A DNA stretch of 64,000 bases from Microbacterium sp. 3J1 (GTDB lineage: Bacteria > Actinomycetota > Actinomycetes > Actinomycetales > Microbacteriaceae). The DNA lies in the NCBI RefSeq assembly GCF_001049495.1, contig NZ_CDWI01000014.1, positions 338,727 to 402,726 on the forward strand, read 5' to 3'. Below are positions 54,125 to 64,000 of the stretch, one piece after another. How positions within the stretch are numbered: position 1 is the first letter of the stretch; every line of letters begins with the position of its first letter. The notes under the pieces are model-generated. The model saw only the letters and a list, made by a program, of their open reading frames with translations. It did no database searches and was not told where the DNA came from. A program made the position numbers and the translations under genes.

Positions 54125-54163
54125 GATACCTCCAGAGGATGACGTGGAAGAGCGTGACGACGG

Positions 54164-55066
54164 CTAGCGCGCCCGAGGGTGCGAGGTCGCGTAGATGTCG
54201 CGCAGGGCCTCGACGGAGACGTGCGTGTAGATCTGCGTGGTGGCCACAGACGCGTGACCGAGCAGCTCCTGCACGACTCGCACGTCCGCCCCGCCCTGCA
54301 GCAGGTGCGTCGCGAACGAGTGCCGCAGCGTGTGCGGAGACACCTCGGACGAGATCTGCGCGAGGTGGGCCGCGGCCCGGATGACGAGCCACGCGCTCTG
54401 CCGAGACAGAGGGGCACCGCGCGCTCCGAGGAACAGCCGCGCGGACGCGCGACCCTTCGCCGCGAGGCCCGGCCGCACCCGCGTGAGGTACGCGTCGACG
54501 GCTGCGCGCGCATAGGAGCCGATGGGGACGATGCGCTCCTTGGAGCCCTTGCCCCGAAGCCGCAGGACGTCGCCGTGCGCGAGATCGTCGACGTCCAGCC
54601 CCACCGCCTCCGAGACACGGGCTCCCGTCGCGTAGAGGAGCTCGAGGAGGGCGCGATCGCGGATGCCGAGCGGATCCTCCGCCGAGGGGGCGTTGAGAAG
54701 CCGCTCGACCTGCTCGATGGTCAGCGCCTTCGGCAGGCGCTGCGGTGCCTTCGGCGGACGCAGACGACCGCTCGGATCATCGTCCTCGATCCCCTCGCGG
54801 GCGAGGAACCGGTGCCAGCCGCGGACCGACGACTGCAGTCGCGCGAGACTCGTCGCGGCCGGCGGCGGGACGGCGCCCGCCCGGTCGGCGACGAAACGGC
54901 CGATCACGGCCGGGGTGATGGCACCGGTGTCGGAGATGTCCTCGGCAGACAGCCACTCGAGATACGAGCCGAGATCGCGTCGGTACGCCGCGACGGTGTG
55001 CTCGCTGAGTCCGCGCTCGATCGTCACATGACGCAGGTACGTGTCCAGTGCACGATCGAGCTGCAC
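54164..55066 (-). CDS. xerD: tyrosine recombinase XerD
   Basis: A 300-residue site-specific recombinase that resolves chromosome dimers at dif. A SAM-like N-terminal domain ([18 protein letters not shown]) is followed by catalytic residues in order: Arg in [12 protein letters not shown], Lys in [13 protein letters not shown], His-x-x-Arg in [31 protein letters not shown], and Tyr in TTQIYTHV. The GTG 55066 has GGGGAG upstream. It ends the pyrG-NUDIX-xerD run; no dif-like site or mobile-element gene is seen beside it. Confidence 0.95.
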   Translation of the reverse strand: MQLDRALDTYLRHVTIERGLSEHTVAAYRRDLGSYLEWLSAEDISDTGAITPAVIGRFVADRAGAVPPPAATSLARLQSSVRGWHRFLAREGIEDDDPSGRLRPPKAPQRLPKALTIEQVERLLNAPSAEDPLGIRDRALLELLYATGARVSEAVGLDVDDLAHGDVLRLRGKGSKERIVPIGSYARAAVDAYLTRVRPGLAAKGRASARLFLGARGAPLSRQSAWLVIRAAAHLAQISSEVSPHTLRHSFATHLLQGGADVRVVQELLGHASVATTQIYTHVSVEALRDIYATSHPRAR

Positions 55067-55069
55067 CGA

Positions 55070-55641
55070 CTACTCCCCCGCGCGTCGCCGTTCGGCGGCG
55101 AGCAGCCCGATCGCGAGCAGCGCGTTGTGCATGCGTCCTCCGAGCACCGCATCGACGGCATCCGTCAGCGGCATCCACTCCACGCGGATGTCCGCCTCCT
55201 CCTCCTCGCGGGCGTGAGCGTCGGCGAGCGGTGCGATGCCGGTGGCGAGGAAGAAGTGGACGATCTCGTTGCTGCCGCCGGGTGTCGCGAAGGTCCGGAC
55301 CAGGGGCTCCCAGTGCGCCGCCTCGAGGTCGGCCTCCTCCGCGAGTTCGCGCTGGGCGGCGAGGAGCGGCTCCTCGCCCTCGATGTCGAGGAGCCCGGCC
55401 GGCAGCTCCCAGTCGCGGTGCCGGATCGGATGCCGGTACTGCTGGATCAGGAGGACCCTGGCGTCGTCGTCGATGGCGACGATCGCCACGGCACCGGTGT
55501 GGTCGACGTACTGCCGGACGATCTCGCCGTCGCCGTAGCGGACGCGGTCGGACCGCACATCCCAGACCCGTCCCTCGTACACGAGGTCGCTGGAGAGGAC
55601 CTCCGGCTCGAACGGCTCGTCCCGCAGCTCGTCGCCCACGA

Positions 55642-55645
<4 letters not shown>
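55070..55645 (-). CDS. NUDIX hydrolase, ADP-ribose pyrophosphatase type
   Basis: A 191-residue protein matching the Rv1700 position between pyrG and xerD. The Nudix box reads [24 protein letters not shown]: the catalytic REL-x-EE is intact, but the usual Gly after EEx is Asp. The preceding [10 protein letters not shown] and [12 protein letters not shown] are typical of ADP-sugar hydrolases. The GTG 55645 overlaps the pyrG stop (GTGA). Confidence 0.92.
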
Positions 55646-57336
<1,691 letters not shown>

Positions 57337-57353
57337 CACGGGCTTCGATCCTA

Positions 57354-59045
57354 TCAGGCGGAGGGGGCGCCGAGGCTGAGAAGTTCTCGGGCGTGGGTCA
57401 GCGCGGCGTCGGAATCGGTCAGTCCCGAGAGCAGTCTGGCCATCTCGGCCTCGCGCTCCTGCCCTTCGAGACGCCGCACGCTCGACGCTGTGACTGCCCC
57501 GTCGTGGGATTTCACGACGGAGAGATGGTTGCTCGCGAAGGCCGCGACCTGGGCGAGGTGCGTCACCGCGATCACCTGCGAGTTCTCCGCCAGCCGGGCG
57601 AGTCGCCGACCGACCTCGATGGCGGCGGCGCCGCCGATGCCCGCGTCGACCTCGTCGAACACGAACGTCGGCACGGGGTCGGTGCCGGCGATCACGACCT
57701 CGATCGCGAGCATCACGCGCGAGAGCTCCCCTCCGGACGCCCCCTTCGCCACGGACCGGGGCTCTGCGCCCGGGTGCGGGGCGAGGAGGATGGACACATC
57801 GTCGCGCCCGTGCGTGGACTCGGCGCCGGGCGAGACCGCCACCTCGAGCCGCGCGTCGGGCATCGCCAGCGCGTGCAGCTCCTCGGTGACCGCCTCGCCG
57901 AGCCGCACCGCCGCCGCGGTGCGCTGAGCCGTCAGAGCGTCCGCCAGGGCGTCGAGTTCCGCACGCGCGGCATCGCGCTCCATCTCGAGCCGTCCGAGCC
58001 GCTCGTCGTCGTCGTCGAGCTCGGCGAGTCTCGTGGAGCCGGTCTTCCACAGCTCCAGCGCCTCGTCGAGCGAGCCGTGCGCGCGGGCGAGCGTGCTGAG
58101 CGCCGCGCGGCGCTCCTCGACCGCGGCGAGCTCATGAGGTCCGGACTCGTCGAGGTCAGCGAGGTACGCGGACAGCTGGCCGGCGAGATCGGCCACGCGG
58201 TAGCCGATGTCGGCCAGAGCCGCCGATATCTCGGTGAGTGTGGCGTCGGGCACCCGTTCGAGGACCCGACGGGATTCGGCGATCAGCGCCGACGCGTCCG
58301 GTTCCCCCTCTTCGTTCGAGAGCGCGCCGTGGGCGAGCGTCGCAGCCAGGCGCAGCTCCTCGGCATTCGCGAGCCGCTCGGCGCGAGCTGCGAGTTCGAC
58401 GTCCTCCCCCGGCTCGGGCGCGGTGGCCTCGATGAGCGCCAGCGCCTCGCGGAGCCGCGACGCCTCCTCTGCGCGGCGGTCGCGGTTCTCCGTGATGTCC
58501 ACGATCTCGGCATCGAGTTCCCGCCACCGCGCGAACGCCGTGCCGTAGGCGTCGATGGCCTGAGCGATCGGCGCGCCTCCGAAACGGTCGAGGGCATCGC
58601 GCTGGGCCGCCGACGAACGCAGACGCAACTGCTCCGACTGGCCGTGCACGACGACGAGCTCCTCCGCGAGCGCCGACAGCACCCCGGCCGGAGCCGATCG
58701 CCCGCCGACACTGGCTCGGCTGCGCCCCTCGGCGCTCAACGTGCGCGAGACGTACAGCTCGGCGGCACCGGCACCTGCGGGCTCGAGCTCGCCACCGGCA
58801 TCCGCCACGATGTCTGCCACCTCCCCCGTCTCGGGGACGATCCACACACCGGCGACGGATGCCTGGGCGGAGCCGGCGCGCACCGCGCCCGAATCGGCGC
58901 GCTGGCCCAGCAGCAGTCCGAGACCCGTGACGACCATGGTCTTGCCCGCACCCGTCTCGCCGGTGATCGCGGTGAATCCGGCGCCGAGCGGGAGGACGGC
59001 GTCGGCGATGACGCCGAGGCCCTGCATCCGCATCTCCTCGATCAC
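57354..59045 (-). CDS. recN: DNA repair protein RecN
   Basis: A 563-residue SMC-like ATPase in double-strand break repair. Walker A is [24 protein letters not shown] (about residue 30). Long coiled-coil segments surround the centre, and the C-terminal half has [16 protein letters not shown] (signature) and [13 protein letters not shown] (Walker B). GTG 59045 overlaps the nadK stop (GTGA) with GGAG 7 nt upstream. Confidence 0.96.
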   Translation of the reverse strand: MIEEMRMQGLGVIADAVLPLGAGFTAITGETGAGKTMVVTGLGLLLGQRADSGAVRAGSAQASVAGVWIVPETGEVADIVADAGGELEPAGAGAAELYVSRTLSAEGRSRASVGGRSAPAGVLSALAEELVVVHGQSEQLRLRSSAAQRDALDRFGGAPIAQAIDAYGTAFARWRELDAEIVDITENRDRRAEEASRLREALALIEATAPEPGEDVELAARAERLANAEELRLAATLAHGALSNEEGEPDASALIAESRRVLERVPDATLTEISAALADIGYRVADLAGQLSAYLADLDESGPHELAAVEERRAALSTLARAHGSLDEALELWKTGSTRLAELDDDDERLGRLEMERDAARAELDALADALTAQRTAAAVRLGEAVTEELHALAMPDARLEVAVSPGAESTHGRDDVSILLAPHPGAEPRSVAKGASGGELSRVMLAIEVVIAGTDPVPTFVFDEVDAGIGGAAAIEVGRRLARLAENSQVIAVTHLAQVAAFASNHLSVVKSHDGAVTASSVRRLEGQEREAEMARLLSGLTDSDAALTHARELLSLGAPSA

Positions 59046-59956
59046 GACGTCGCTCCCTGTCCGCGCCACCCTGCGACCGGGAGTTGGAACTTGCGCACGA
59101 GCCTGTCTGTGAACTCTGTCGGATGCAGTCGAGCCAGCCGCACCGGGCGGGACGAGCGACGGACGACGACACGCGCGCCGGGTGGAAGGTCGTGCGAGCG
59201 CCGACCGTCGCACCAGAGGATGCCGAAGCCTGACGTCCCCTCGAGCATCTCGATGGCGACGGCGGCGTCGGGGCTGACGACCAGCGGCTTGGCGAACAGC
59301 GCGTGCGCCGAAAGGGGCACCACGGCGATCGCCTCGACGCGGGGCCAGATGACCGGGCCTCCGGCCGAGAAGTTGTAGGCCGTCGACCCCGTCGGCGTCG
59401 ATACGACCATGCCGTCGCAACCGAAGCTCGACAGCGGCCGCCCGTCGATCTCGAGCACGACCTCGATCATGCGCTCCCTGCTCGCCTTCTCGACCGTGGC
59501 CTCGTTGAGGGCGAACGTCTCGTAGACGACGGCGCCGTGGACGTCCTTCACACGCACGGACAGCGCGAGACGCTCCTCGACCTCGTAGTCGCGGTCGATG
59601 ACCCGGCGCACCGCGGCGTCCATGTCATCGCGATCGATCTCGGCGAGGAACCCCACGTGTCCCATGTTGATGCCGAGCACAGGGGCCGAGCATCCGCGTA
59701 CGAGCTCGGCCGCGCGCAGGATCGTGCCGTCGCCGCCGAGGACGATCGCGAGCTCCAGATCTTCCTGCGCGACCGTGTCGCCGAGGACGTCGACATCACG
59801 GAAGCGAGGGTCGACGGCGCGAAGGTCGGCGCTGTCGTCGGCGGCGATCACCGGCCGTGCACCGGAGCCGCGGAGCGCCTCCACCACACGCCAGGCCGCT
59901 GCCACCGTGTCCTCGCGGCCCGCATGGGCGACGACCAGGATGTTGCGCTCGTTCAT
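59042..59956 (-). CDS. nadK: NAD kinase
   Basis: A 304-residue enzyme that phosphorylates NAD to NADP. It has IVLGGDGTILRAAEL (catalytic GGDG), LGINMGHVGFLAEID, FALNEATVEKA and MVVSTPTGSTAYNFSAGGPVIWP. The ATG 59956 has AGGAGG 3-4 nt upstream and overlaps the tlyA stop (ATGA); the frame to 60115 is antisense read-through. Confidence 0.96.
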   Translation of the reverse strand: MNERNILVVAHAGREDTVAAAWRVVEALRGSGARPVIAADDSADLRAVDPRFRDVDVLGDTVAQEDLELAIVLGGDGTILRAAELVRGCSAPVLGINMGHVGFLAEIDRDDMDAAVRRVIDRDYEVEERLALSVRVKDVHGAVVYETFALNEATVEKASRERMIEVVLEIDGRPLSSFGCDGMVVSTPTGSTAYNFSAGGPVIWPRVEAIAVVPLSAHALFAKPLVVSPDAAVAIEMLEGTSGFGILWCDGRRSHDLPPGARVVVRRSSRPVRLARLHPTEFTDRLVRKFQLPVAGWRGQGATS

Positions 59957-60750
59957 CGTCCTCCTGCCAGTGCGTTGATGCGGTCCGACCATTCTGACGG
60001 ATCGCTGCCGCGCCCCGGCGCGAGATGCACCAGGTACTCGGAGTTGCCGTGGGTGCCGAGGATCGGTGAGGTGAGGATGCCGCACATGCCGAGCCCGACG
60101 TCCCAGGCGCTCCACACGACCCGTGCGACGGCGTCTGCGCGCGTCGCGGGGTCGGTGACCAGGCCGCCGCGGACCGCGGTGCGCCCGACCTCGAACTGGG
60201 GCTTCACGAGAAGGACGATGTCGGAGCCTGCGGGCGCGATGCCCGCCACGGCGGGGAAGACCAGCTCGAGCGAGATGAACGAGAGATCGCCGACGACGAG
60301 CTCGGGGACGTCAGGCTCGCCGGTGGCGTCGGCGAGGTTCTCCGGCGTCATGTGCCGGACGTTGTAGCCCTCGATCGACACGACTCCCGGGTCGGCGGCC
60401 ACGGATGCCGCGAGCTGCTCGTGTCCGACGTCGACCGCGAGCACACGTCGGGCGCCGCGTTCGCGCAGCACTTGGGTGAAACCCCCGGTGGACGCGCCCA
60501 TGTCGAGCGCCAGACGTCCGTCGACGCGGATGTCGAAGTGGTCGAGCGCCGCGATCAGCTTGTGCGCTCCGCGCCCGACGTAGTGGTCGGTGCCGGCGAT
60601 CGAGAGCTCGGCGGAGTCGGCGACCGGTGTCGACGGCTTCACGACCGGACGCCCGTCGACGCTCACGAGGCCGTCGGCGATGAGCGTTGCGGCATGCGTG
60701 CGCGAACGAGCGAGTCCTCGCGCGGCGAGGGCGGCGTCGAGTCGGGTCAT
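59953..60750 (-). CDS. tlyA: TlyA-type 16S/23S rRNA 2'-O-methyltransferase
   Basis: A 265-residue protein with an N-terminal S4 domain (TRLDAALAARGLARSRTHAATLIADGLVSVDG) and an FtsJ-like methyltransferase: LALDMGASTGGFTQVLRERGA (SAM site), VVGDLSFISLELVFPAV, VLLVKPQFEVG. Homologues methylate rRNA cytidines, and their loss gives capreomycin resistance. It overlaps the small upstream gene by ATGA. Confidence 0.95.
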   Translation of the reverse strand: MTRLDAALAARGLARSRTHAATLIADGLVSVDGRPVVKPSTPVADSAELSIAGTDHYVGRGAHKLIAALDHFDIRVDGRLALDMGASTGGFTQVLRERGARRVLAVDVGHEQLAASVAADPGVVSIEGYNVRHMTPENLADATGEPDVPELVVGDLSFISLELVFPAVAGIAPAGSDIVLLVKPQFEVGRTAVRGGLVTDPATRADAVARVVWSAWDVGLGMCGILTSPILGTHGNSEYLVHLAPGRGSDPSEWSDRINALAGGR

Positions 60751-60923
60751 CGGGGACCCGGCGTGTCGCGCTGGTCGATTCTCGCGCCGCTCTCGAGGCG
60801 GCGGGAGAGCTCGTCGTGCAGCCCGGAGTATGCATCTGCGCGGGCAGCCAGGGGCTGACCCTCGATCAGACGCAGGCGACTCCACAGACCGTCGGTCGGT
60901 GCGTTCGTCGTCTCATCACTCAC
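60747..60923 (-). CDS. 58-aa conserved small protein, first gene of tlyA-nadK-recN operon
   Basis: An ORF of 58 codons (GLWSRLRLIEGQPLAARADAYSGLHDELSRRLESGA in the middle), helical and amphipathic. It corresponds in place and size to Rv1693 between the HAD gene and tlyA in M. tuberculosis. The GTG 60923 is leaderless and the stop overlaps the tlyA ATG. Function unknown, but conservation of position suggests a real product. Confidence 0.82.
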   Translation of the reverse strand: MSDETTNAPTDGLWSRLRLIEGQPLAARADAYSGLHDELSRRLESGARIDQRDTPGPR

Positions 60924-60929
60924 GGTCCT

Positions 60930-60935
60930 ACTGTA
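60930..60935 (-). promoter_or_regulatory. -10 box TACAGT, leaderless operon promoter
   Basis: On the minus strand TACAGT is followed by AGGACC and GTG 60923. It drives the small gene-tlyA-nadK-recN run. Confidence 0.6.
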
Positions 60936-60941
60936 CGCGGC

Positions 60942-60964
60942 GGCGCCGACAGGCAGACGGCGCC
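60942..60964 (-). terminator. possible weak terminator after HAD gene
   Basis: A 7-bp inverted repeat GGCGCCG/CGGCGCC with a 9-nt loop lies 22 nt past the HAD stop; no T-run follows, so this is only suggestive. Confidence 0.3.
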
Positions 60965-60985
60965 ACGACGGTGCGGGAGCCGACG

Positions 60986-62023
60986 TCAGGGGCGGTGGAA
61001 CGGATCGTCGTACAGACGCTCAGGCACGCGCAGCACGAACACGGGAGTGCCCGAGGACCAGATGGCCGCGGCACCCGCTCGGAGCAGATCGATCTGGGAG
61101 TCGCCCTCCGCGACGATCTCCACGTCGGCGCCGGTGACACGCACCGACGCGCCGTTCACCGAATGCACGCCGTCCTTCACAGACGTCGCCGGATAGGGCT
61201 CGTGCAGCTCACGGAGGTCGCTGAGGATGTACGTCGGGCGCGATCCCTCGGGCGCGGCGAGCACGTGCTTCGGCCGATCGATCCCGGTGAGGACGAGGGC
61301 GGAGTCGATTCCGGCGCGGACGGCGCCGAGGATGTCGGTGTCCAGTCGGTCGCCGATGAACAGCGGTGACTGCGCGCCGAAACGTGCCATGGCCTCTTCG
61401 AAGATCGGCACCTCGGGCTTGCCTGCGACGGTCGCGAGACGGCCGATCGCCGTATGGACGGCGGAGACGAGTGTGCCGTTGCCGGGAGCGACGCCGCGCT
61501 CGCGCGGGATGGTCCAGTCCGTGTTCGTGGCGATCCAGGGGATACCGCCCTCGTCCTCCGGAACCTTCAACGCGAATGCGGCCTCCGCGAGGTCGGTCCA
61601 GGCGACCTCGGGCGCGAAGCCCTGCACGACTGCATCCGGGGCGTCGTCGGCGCTGCGGGTGACGGTGTATCCGGCCTTCTGCGCCTCATCGACGAGACCG
61701 TCGCCTCCGACGATCAGCAACGTCGCGGGCGGGGGCACGATGCCGGCCAGCAGCCGCATGGCCGCCTGCGGGCTCGTGATCACGTCGGCCGGAGCGACCC
61801 GCAGACCGAGGCTGCTCAGGTGCTCGGCGACCGACACATCGGTGCGAGAGGCGTTGTTCGTGATGTAGCCCAACCGGAGAGTCTGCGCGGCCGCGTTCAG
61901 GCTGTCGACCGCATGGGGCAGCGCTCCAGGACCCGCGTACACGACGCCGTCCAGATCGGCTAGGACCGCATCGGCGCCGTCGAGCGGGGTGCGCGGGAGG
62001 GGCTTCTTGGAGAACAGCCCCAC
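60986..62023 (-). CDS. HAD-IIA family hydrolase (NagD-like)
   Basis: A 345-residue phosphatase with nucleophile motif AVLADLDGVVYAG (about residues 19-31), YITNNASR (motif II Thr/Asn region), a type II cap in the middle and FIGDRLDTDILGAVRAGIDSALVLTG (acidic motif IV). A further 70-residue C-terminal extension is of unclear role. Substrates of this class are sugar phosphates or 4-nitrophenyl phosphate. GTG 62023 overlaps the upstream stop (TAGTG). Confidence 0.92.
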   Translation of the reverse strand: MGLFSKKPLPRTPLDGADAVLADLDGVVYAGPGALPHAVDSLNAAAQTLRLGYITNNASRTDVSVAEHLSSLGLRVAPADVITSPQAAMRLLAGIVPPPATLLIVGGDGLVDEAQKAGYTVTRSADDAPDAVVQGFAPEVAWTDLAEAAFALKVPEDEGGIPWIATNTDWTIPRERGVAPGNGTLVSAVHTAIGRLATVAGKPEVPIFEEAMARFGAQSPLFIGDRLDTDILGAVRAGIDSALVLTGIDRPKHVLAAPEGSRPTYILSDLRELHEPYPATSVKDGVHSVNGASVRVTGADVEIVAEGDSQIDLLRAGAAAIWSSGTPVFVLRVPERLYDDPFHRP

Positions 62024-63807
62024 TACGCCTCCTTCGTGGGGTCGGGCTCGGTCGAACTCGCGTCGGTGCCTTCGGCGTCCTCTGCGTCGTCGTCCTCCCC
62101 CAGCAGCTCGCGAACCTCGTCGTCGATGGAGATCTCGGTCTCCGACTCGCCGTCGTCCTCAGCGTCATCGGCGGCGGTGTCGGATGCGCCGAGGTCTTCA
62201 GCTGCGTCAGCTGCGTCAGCTGCGTCAGCTGCGTCGGTAGCCTCGGCGCGGCCGCTCTCGCCGGCCTCCTCGTCACCCGAGGCGCGATCGTCGGCGAGAT
62301 CATCAGCGAAGTCCTCGTCCTCGATGAGGCCGTCCTCGATGATGATCTCCTCGTCGCCTGCGTCGTCCACGCCCAGTGCCTCTGCGGCGACCTCGGCACG
62401 GTGCGCCCAGAACTCGGCCTCGTCGGTGCGTCCGAGGTCCTCGAGCACAGCGGCGCGGGCCGCGAACAGCGCCGGGCTCCACTCGAAGGCGCGGTCCGGG
62501 TCGAGCTCGGGGATCTCGAGCTCACCGAGCGCGAGTTCGAGGTCGCCCTGATCGAGCCGTGCGCCAGACATCGCGATCGCGAGGGACACGCGGACCGGTG
62601 TCGGCAGCGCTGTGCGATCGACCGCACGTCCCGTCTCCAGCGCGCGGTCGGGACGTCCGATACCGCGCTCGCTGTCGACCATGAGTGCGATCTGGTCGTC
62701 CTTGCCCGAGATGCGACGGTAGGTACGCAGCTCGCGCAGCGCCAGCGCGAAGTCCTCCGTGGCGTAAGCGGTGATTCCCAGCGTCTCGCGGACGATCGCG
62801 ATACGGCCAGCGCGACGGGATGCTGCGAGGGCGTGCTCGTGCGCCAACGCGGGATCCTCGTCGATCAGACGCGATGCCATCGCGAGATGACGTGCGACCA
62901 GTTCGGCGTTCTCCTTGCTGAGCGTCTTCAGCTCGTTACGCGCAGAGGTGTGCAGATCGCGCGCCGTGACCTCATCAGGGATGTGCGGGTCGTTGAAGCG
63001 CGGGCGATCGCCGGATGCCTGGATGGGCCGCTCGCGACCCTCTCCCCCGCGCTGCGGGTACGAGCGCGACGAGCCACGCTCCGGCGCGCCGCCGCGAGAG
63101 TCCCGGTTGTCACGGTTGTAGCCGCCGGTGCGCGGAGCACCACCATCGCGGTTGTCACGGTTGTAGCCGCCCGAACGGGGAGCACCACCATCGCGGTTGT
63201 CACGGTTGTACCCACCCGAACGGGGAGCACCACCATCACGGTTGTCACGGTTGTAACCGCCCGAACGGGGAGCACCACCATCGCGGTTGTCACGGTTGTA
63301 GCCACCCGAGCGAGGGACGCCACCATCACGGTTGTAGCCACCCGAGCGGGGAGCGCCACCGTCACGGTTGTCACGGTTGTAGCCACCCGTGCGAGGTGCA
63401 CCACCATCACGGCTGTCACGGTTGTAACCGCCCGTGCGAGGTGCGCCGCCATCGCGGTTGTCACGGTTGTACCCACCCGAACGGGGTGCGCCACCATCGC
63501 GGCTGTCACGGTTGTAACCGCCCGTGCGAGGTGCGCCGCCATCGCGGTTGTCACGGTTGTACCCACCCGAACGGGGTGCGCCACCATCGCGGTTGTCACG
63601 GTTGTAACCACCCGTGCGAGGTGCGCCGCCATCGCGGTTGTCACGGTTGTAGCCACCGGAGCGAGGGGCATTGCCATCGCGACGAGGGGCGCTGCTGCGC
63701 CGATCGTCGCCATCGCGGCTCTGGCCGGAGCGTGCACCGGAAGGTCGGTCTCCGCGCGGTCCTCTATCGTCGTTGCGACGCGGACGGCGCTCTTCCTCTT
63801 CCGGCAT
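62023..63807 (-). CDS. RGG/YNR tandem-repeat protein with TPR-like helical domain
   Basis: A 594-residue protein in three parts. The N-terminus (1-50) is Arg/Asp/Glu-rich. Residues 51-236 hold 13 tandem copies of a 15-residue GGYNRDNRDGGAPR(S/T) unit. Residues 270-470 are an all-helical TPR-like domain (ARNELKTLSKENAELVARHLAMASRLIDEDPALAHEHALAASRRAG). The last 100 residues are extremely acidic. The helical part and position beside the HAD gene match Rv1691. RGG/YNR repeats bind RNA and can drive condensates in other proteins (inference). The ATG 63807 has GAGGAG 4 nt upstream. Confidence 0.88.
   Translation of the reverse strand: MPEEEERRPRRNDDRGPRGDRPSGARSGQSRDGDDRRSSAPRRDGNAPRSGGYNRDNRDGGAPRTGGYNRDNRDGGAPRSGGYNRDNRDGGAPRTGGYNRDSRDGGAPRSGGYNRDNRDGGAPRTGGYNRDSRDGGAPRTGGYNRDNRDGGAPRSGGYNRDGGVPRSGGYNRDNRDGGAPRSGGYNRDNRDGGAPRSGGYNRDNRDGGAPRSGGYNRDNRDGGAPRTGGYNRDNRDSRGGAPERGSSRSYPQRGGEGRERPIQASGDRPRFNDPHIPDEVTARDLHTSARNELKTLSKENAELVARHLAMASRLIDEDPALAHEHALAASRRAGRIAIVRETLGITAYATEDFALALRELRTYRRISGKDDQIALMVDSERGIGRPDRALETGRAVDRTALPTPVRVSLAIAMSGARLDQGDLELALGELEIPELDPDRAFEWSPALFAARAAVLEDLGRTDEAEFWAHRAEVAAEALGVDDAGDEEIIIEDGLIEDEDFADDLADDRASGDEEAGESGRAEATDAADAADAADAAEDLGASDTAADDAEDDGESETEISIDDEVRELLGEDDDAEDAEGTDASSTEPDPTKEA
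63100..63657 (-). repeat. 13-copy 45-bp coding tandem repeat
   Basis: Thirteen in-frame units encode GGYNRD(N/S)RDGGAPR(S/T); unit 8 is three codons shorter (GGYNRDGGVPRS). Near-identity at DNA level, with mainly third-base and S/T, N/S differences, points to recent slippage or recombination. Copy number should vary between strains. Confidence 0.9.
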
Positions 63808-63838
63808 GATGCTCCTCGATCTTGTTGTCTGTAAACGC

Positions 63839-63870
63839 AAAATGGCCACCCAACGATGGGTGGCCATTTT
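63839..63870 (-). terminator. rRNA operon terminator
   Basis: A 14-bp perfect stem (63839-63852 with 63857-63870) with ACGA loop ends in TTTT on the minus strand, 11 nt past the 5S gene. Confidence 0.9.
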
Positions 63871-63881
63871 GACTAAAAGGA

Positions 63882-64000
63882 GTCCGGCGGTGTCCTACTC
63901 TCCCACAGGGTCCCCCCTGCAGTACCATCGGCGCTGTGAGGCTTAGCTTCCGGGTTCGGAATGTAACCGGGCGTTTCCCTCACGCTATGGCCGCCGAAAC
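63882..64000 (-). rRNA. rrf: 5S ribosomal RNA (5' end at or just beyond window edge)
   Basis: About 119 nt. On the minus strand it starts GTTTCGGCGGCCATAGCG and contains the conserved CCGAACCCGGAAG loop and GCGCCGATGGTACTGCA. The 3' CCGCCGGAC pairs with the 5' terminus. The rest of the rRNA operon would lie beyond base 64000. The exact ends are uncertain by a few bases. Confidence 0.93.

Noticed and set aside
54164..55066. XerD-like recombinase as integrase of a mobile element
   Set aside because: It sits in the conserved pyrG-NUDIX-xerD order with full XerD features, so it is the housekeeping gene.
63100..63657. Possible CRISPR array
   Set aside because: Units are contiguous 45-bp in-frame coding repeats without unique spacers.
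62401..63834. Plus-strand frame across the repeat protein
   Set aside because: Antisense to the 13-repeat gene; its periodic peptide simply mirrors the coding repeat.

Overview
The window reads as one contig of a high-GC (around 70%) actinobacterium. Gene order, protein signatures and the 5S rRNA fit the Micrococcales, most likely Microbacteriaceae and probably Microbacterium (inference; no 16S is present). Long blocks keep the order known from Mycobacterium tuberculosis: idsA-like / Rv2175c-like / pknL / aroG / acyltransferase / fadD15-like (1-8646), garA / ftsR / second MerR gene (15606-17422), and TPR-like gene / HAD / small protein / tlyA / nadK / recN / pyrG / NUDIX / xerD ... parA / scpA / scpB / rluB / tyrA / cmk / der (42817-63807). 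The last block ends at a 5S rRNA gene at the window edge.

Layout: 1-8646 holds isoprenoid, cell-wall, signalling and lipid genes. 8712-15478 holds peptide deformylase coupled to a MinD-like ATPase, pyruvate carboxylase and a ParA ATPase. 15606-19604 holds the MerR/FHA regulatory trio, a CopC-like membrane-anchored protein and dihydrolipoyl dehydrogenase. 19660-22647 is a three-gene type III polyketide (alkylresorcinol-like) cluster. 22720-24105 holds CYTH, small and prepilin-peptidase genes. 24173-30029 is the imuA'-imuB-dnaE2 translesion mutasome behind a sequence that matches a PafBC/RecA-NDp promoter. 30032-35470 holds a leaderless hypothetical gene with a palindromic operator, a DUF72 gene, and an amidohydrolase/NCS1 permease operon divergent from a TetR regulator. 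35476-39696 is a lower-GC accessory cluster beside tRNA-Pro. 40113-42726 holds small single genes. 49449-54028 is a second accessory cluster inserted between parA and xerD.

The most interesting material is the pair of paralogous accessory clusters (35476-39696 and 49449-54028). Each encodes, in the same order, a lipoprotein with four conserved cysteines, a membrane-fusion protein carrying a peptidoglycan-binding module, and a MacB-like ATPase and FtsX-like permease. ATPase and permease are fused in one cluster and separate in the other. One cluster begins with an unannotated 48-residue, signal-peptide-like ORF whose stop overlaps the lipoprotein start (GTGA). I know of no described function for this lipoprotein family.

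A second theme is leaderless transcription. At least 13 genes have a TANNNT -10 box ending 6-7 nt before their ATG/GTG, and this fixes several start codons. Other regulatory signals are an MtrA-like box before a LysM cell-wall protein, TetR-type operators, a perfect 19-bp palindrome over a -10 box, and a pair of related dyad boxes 23.6 kb apart.
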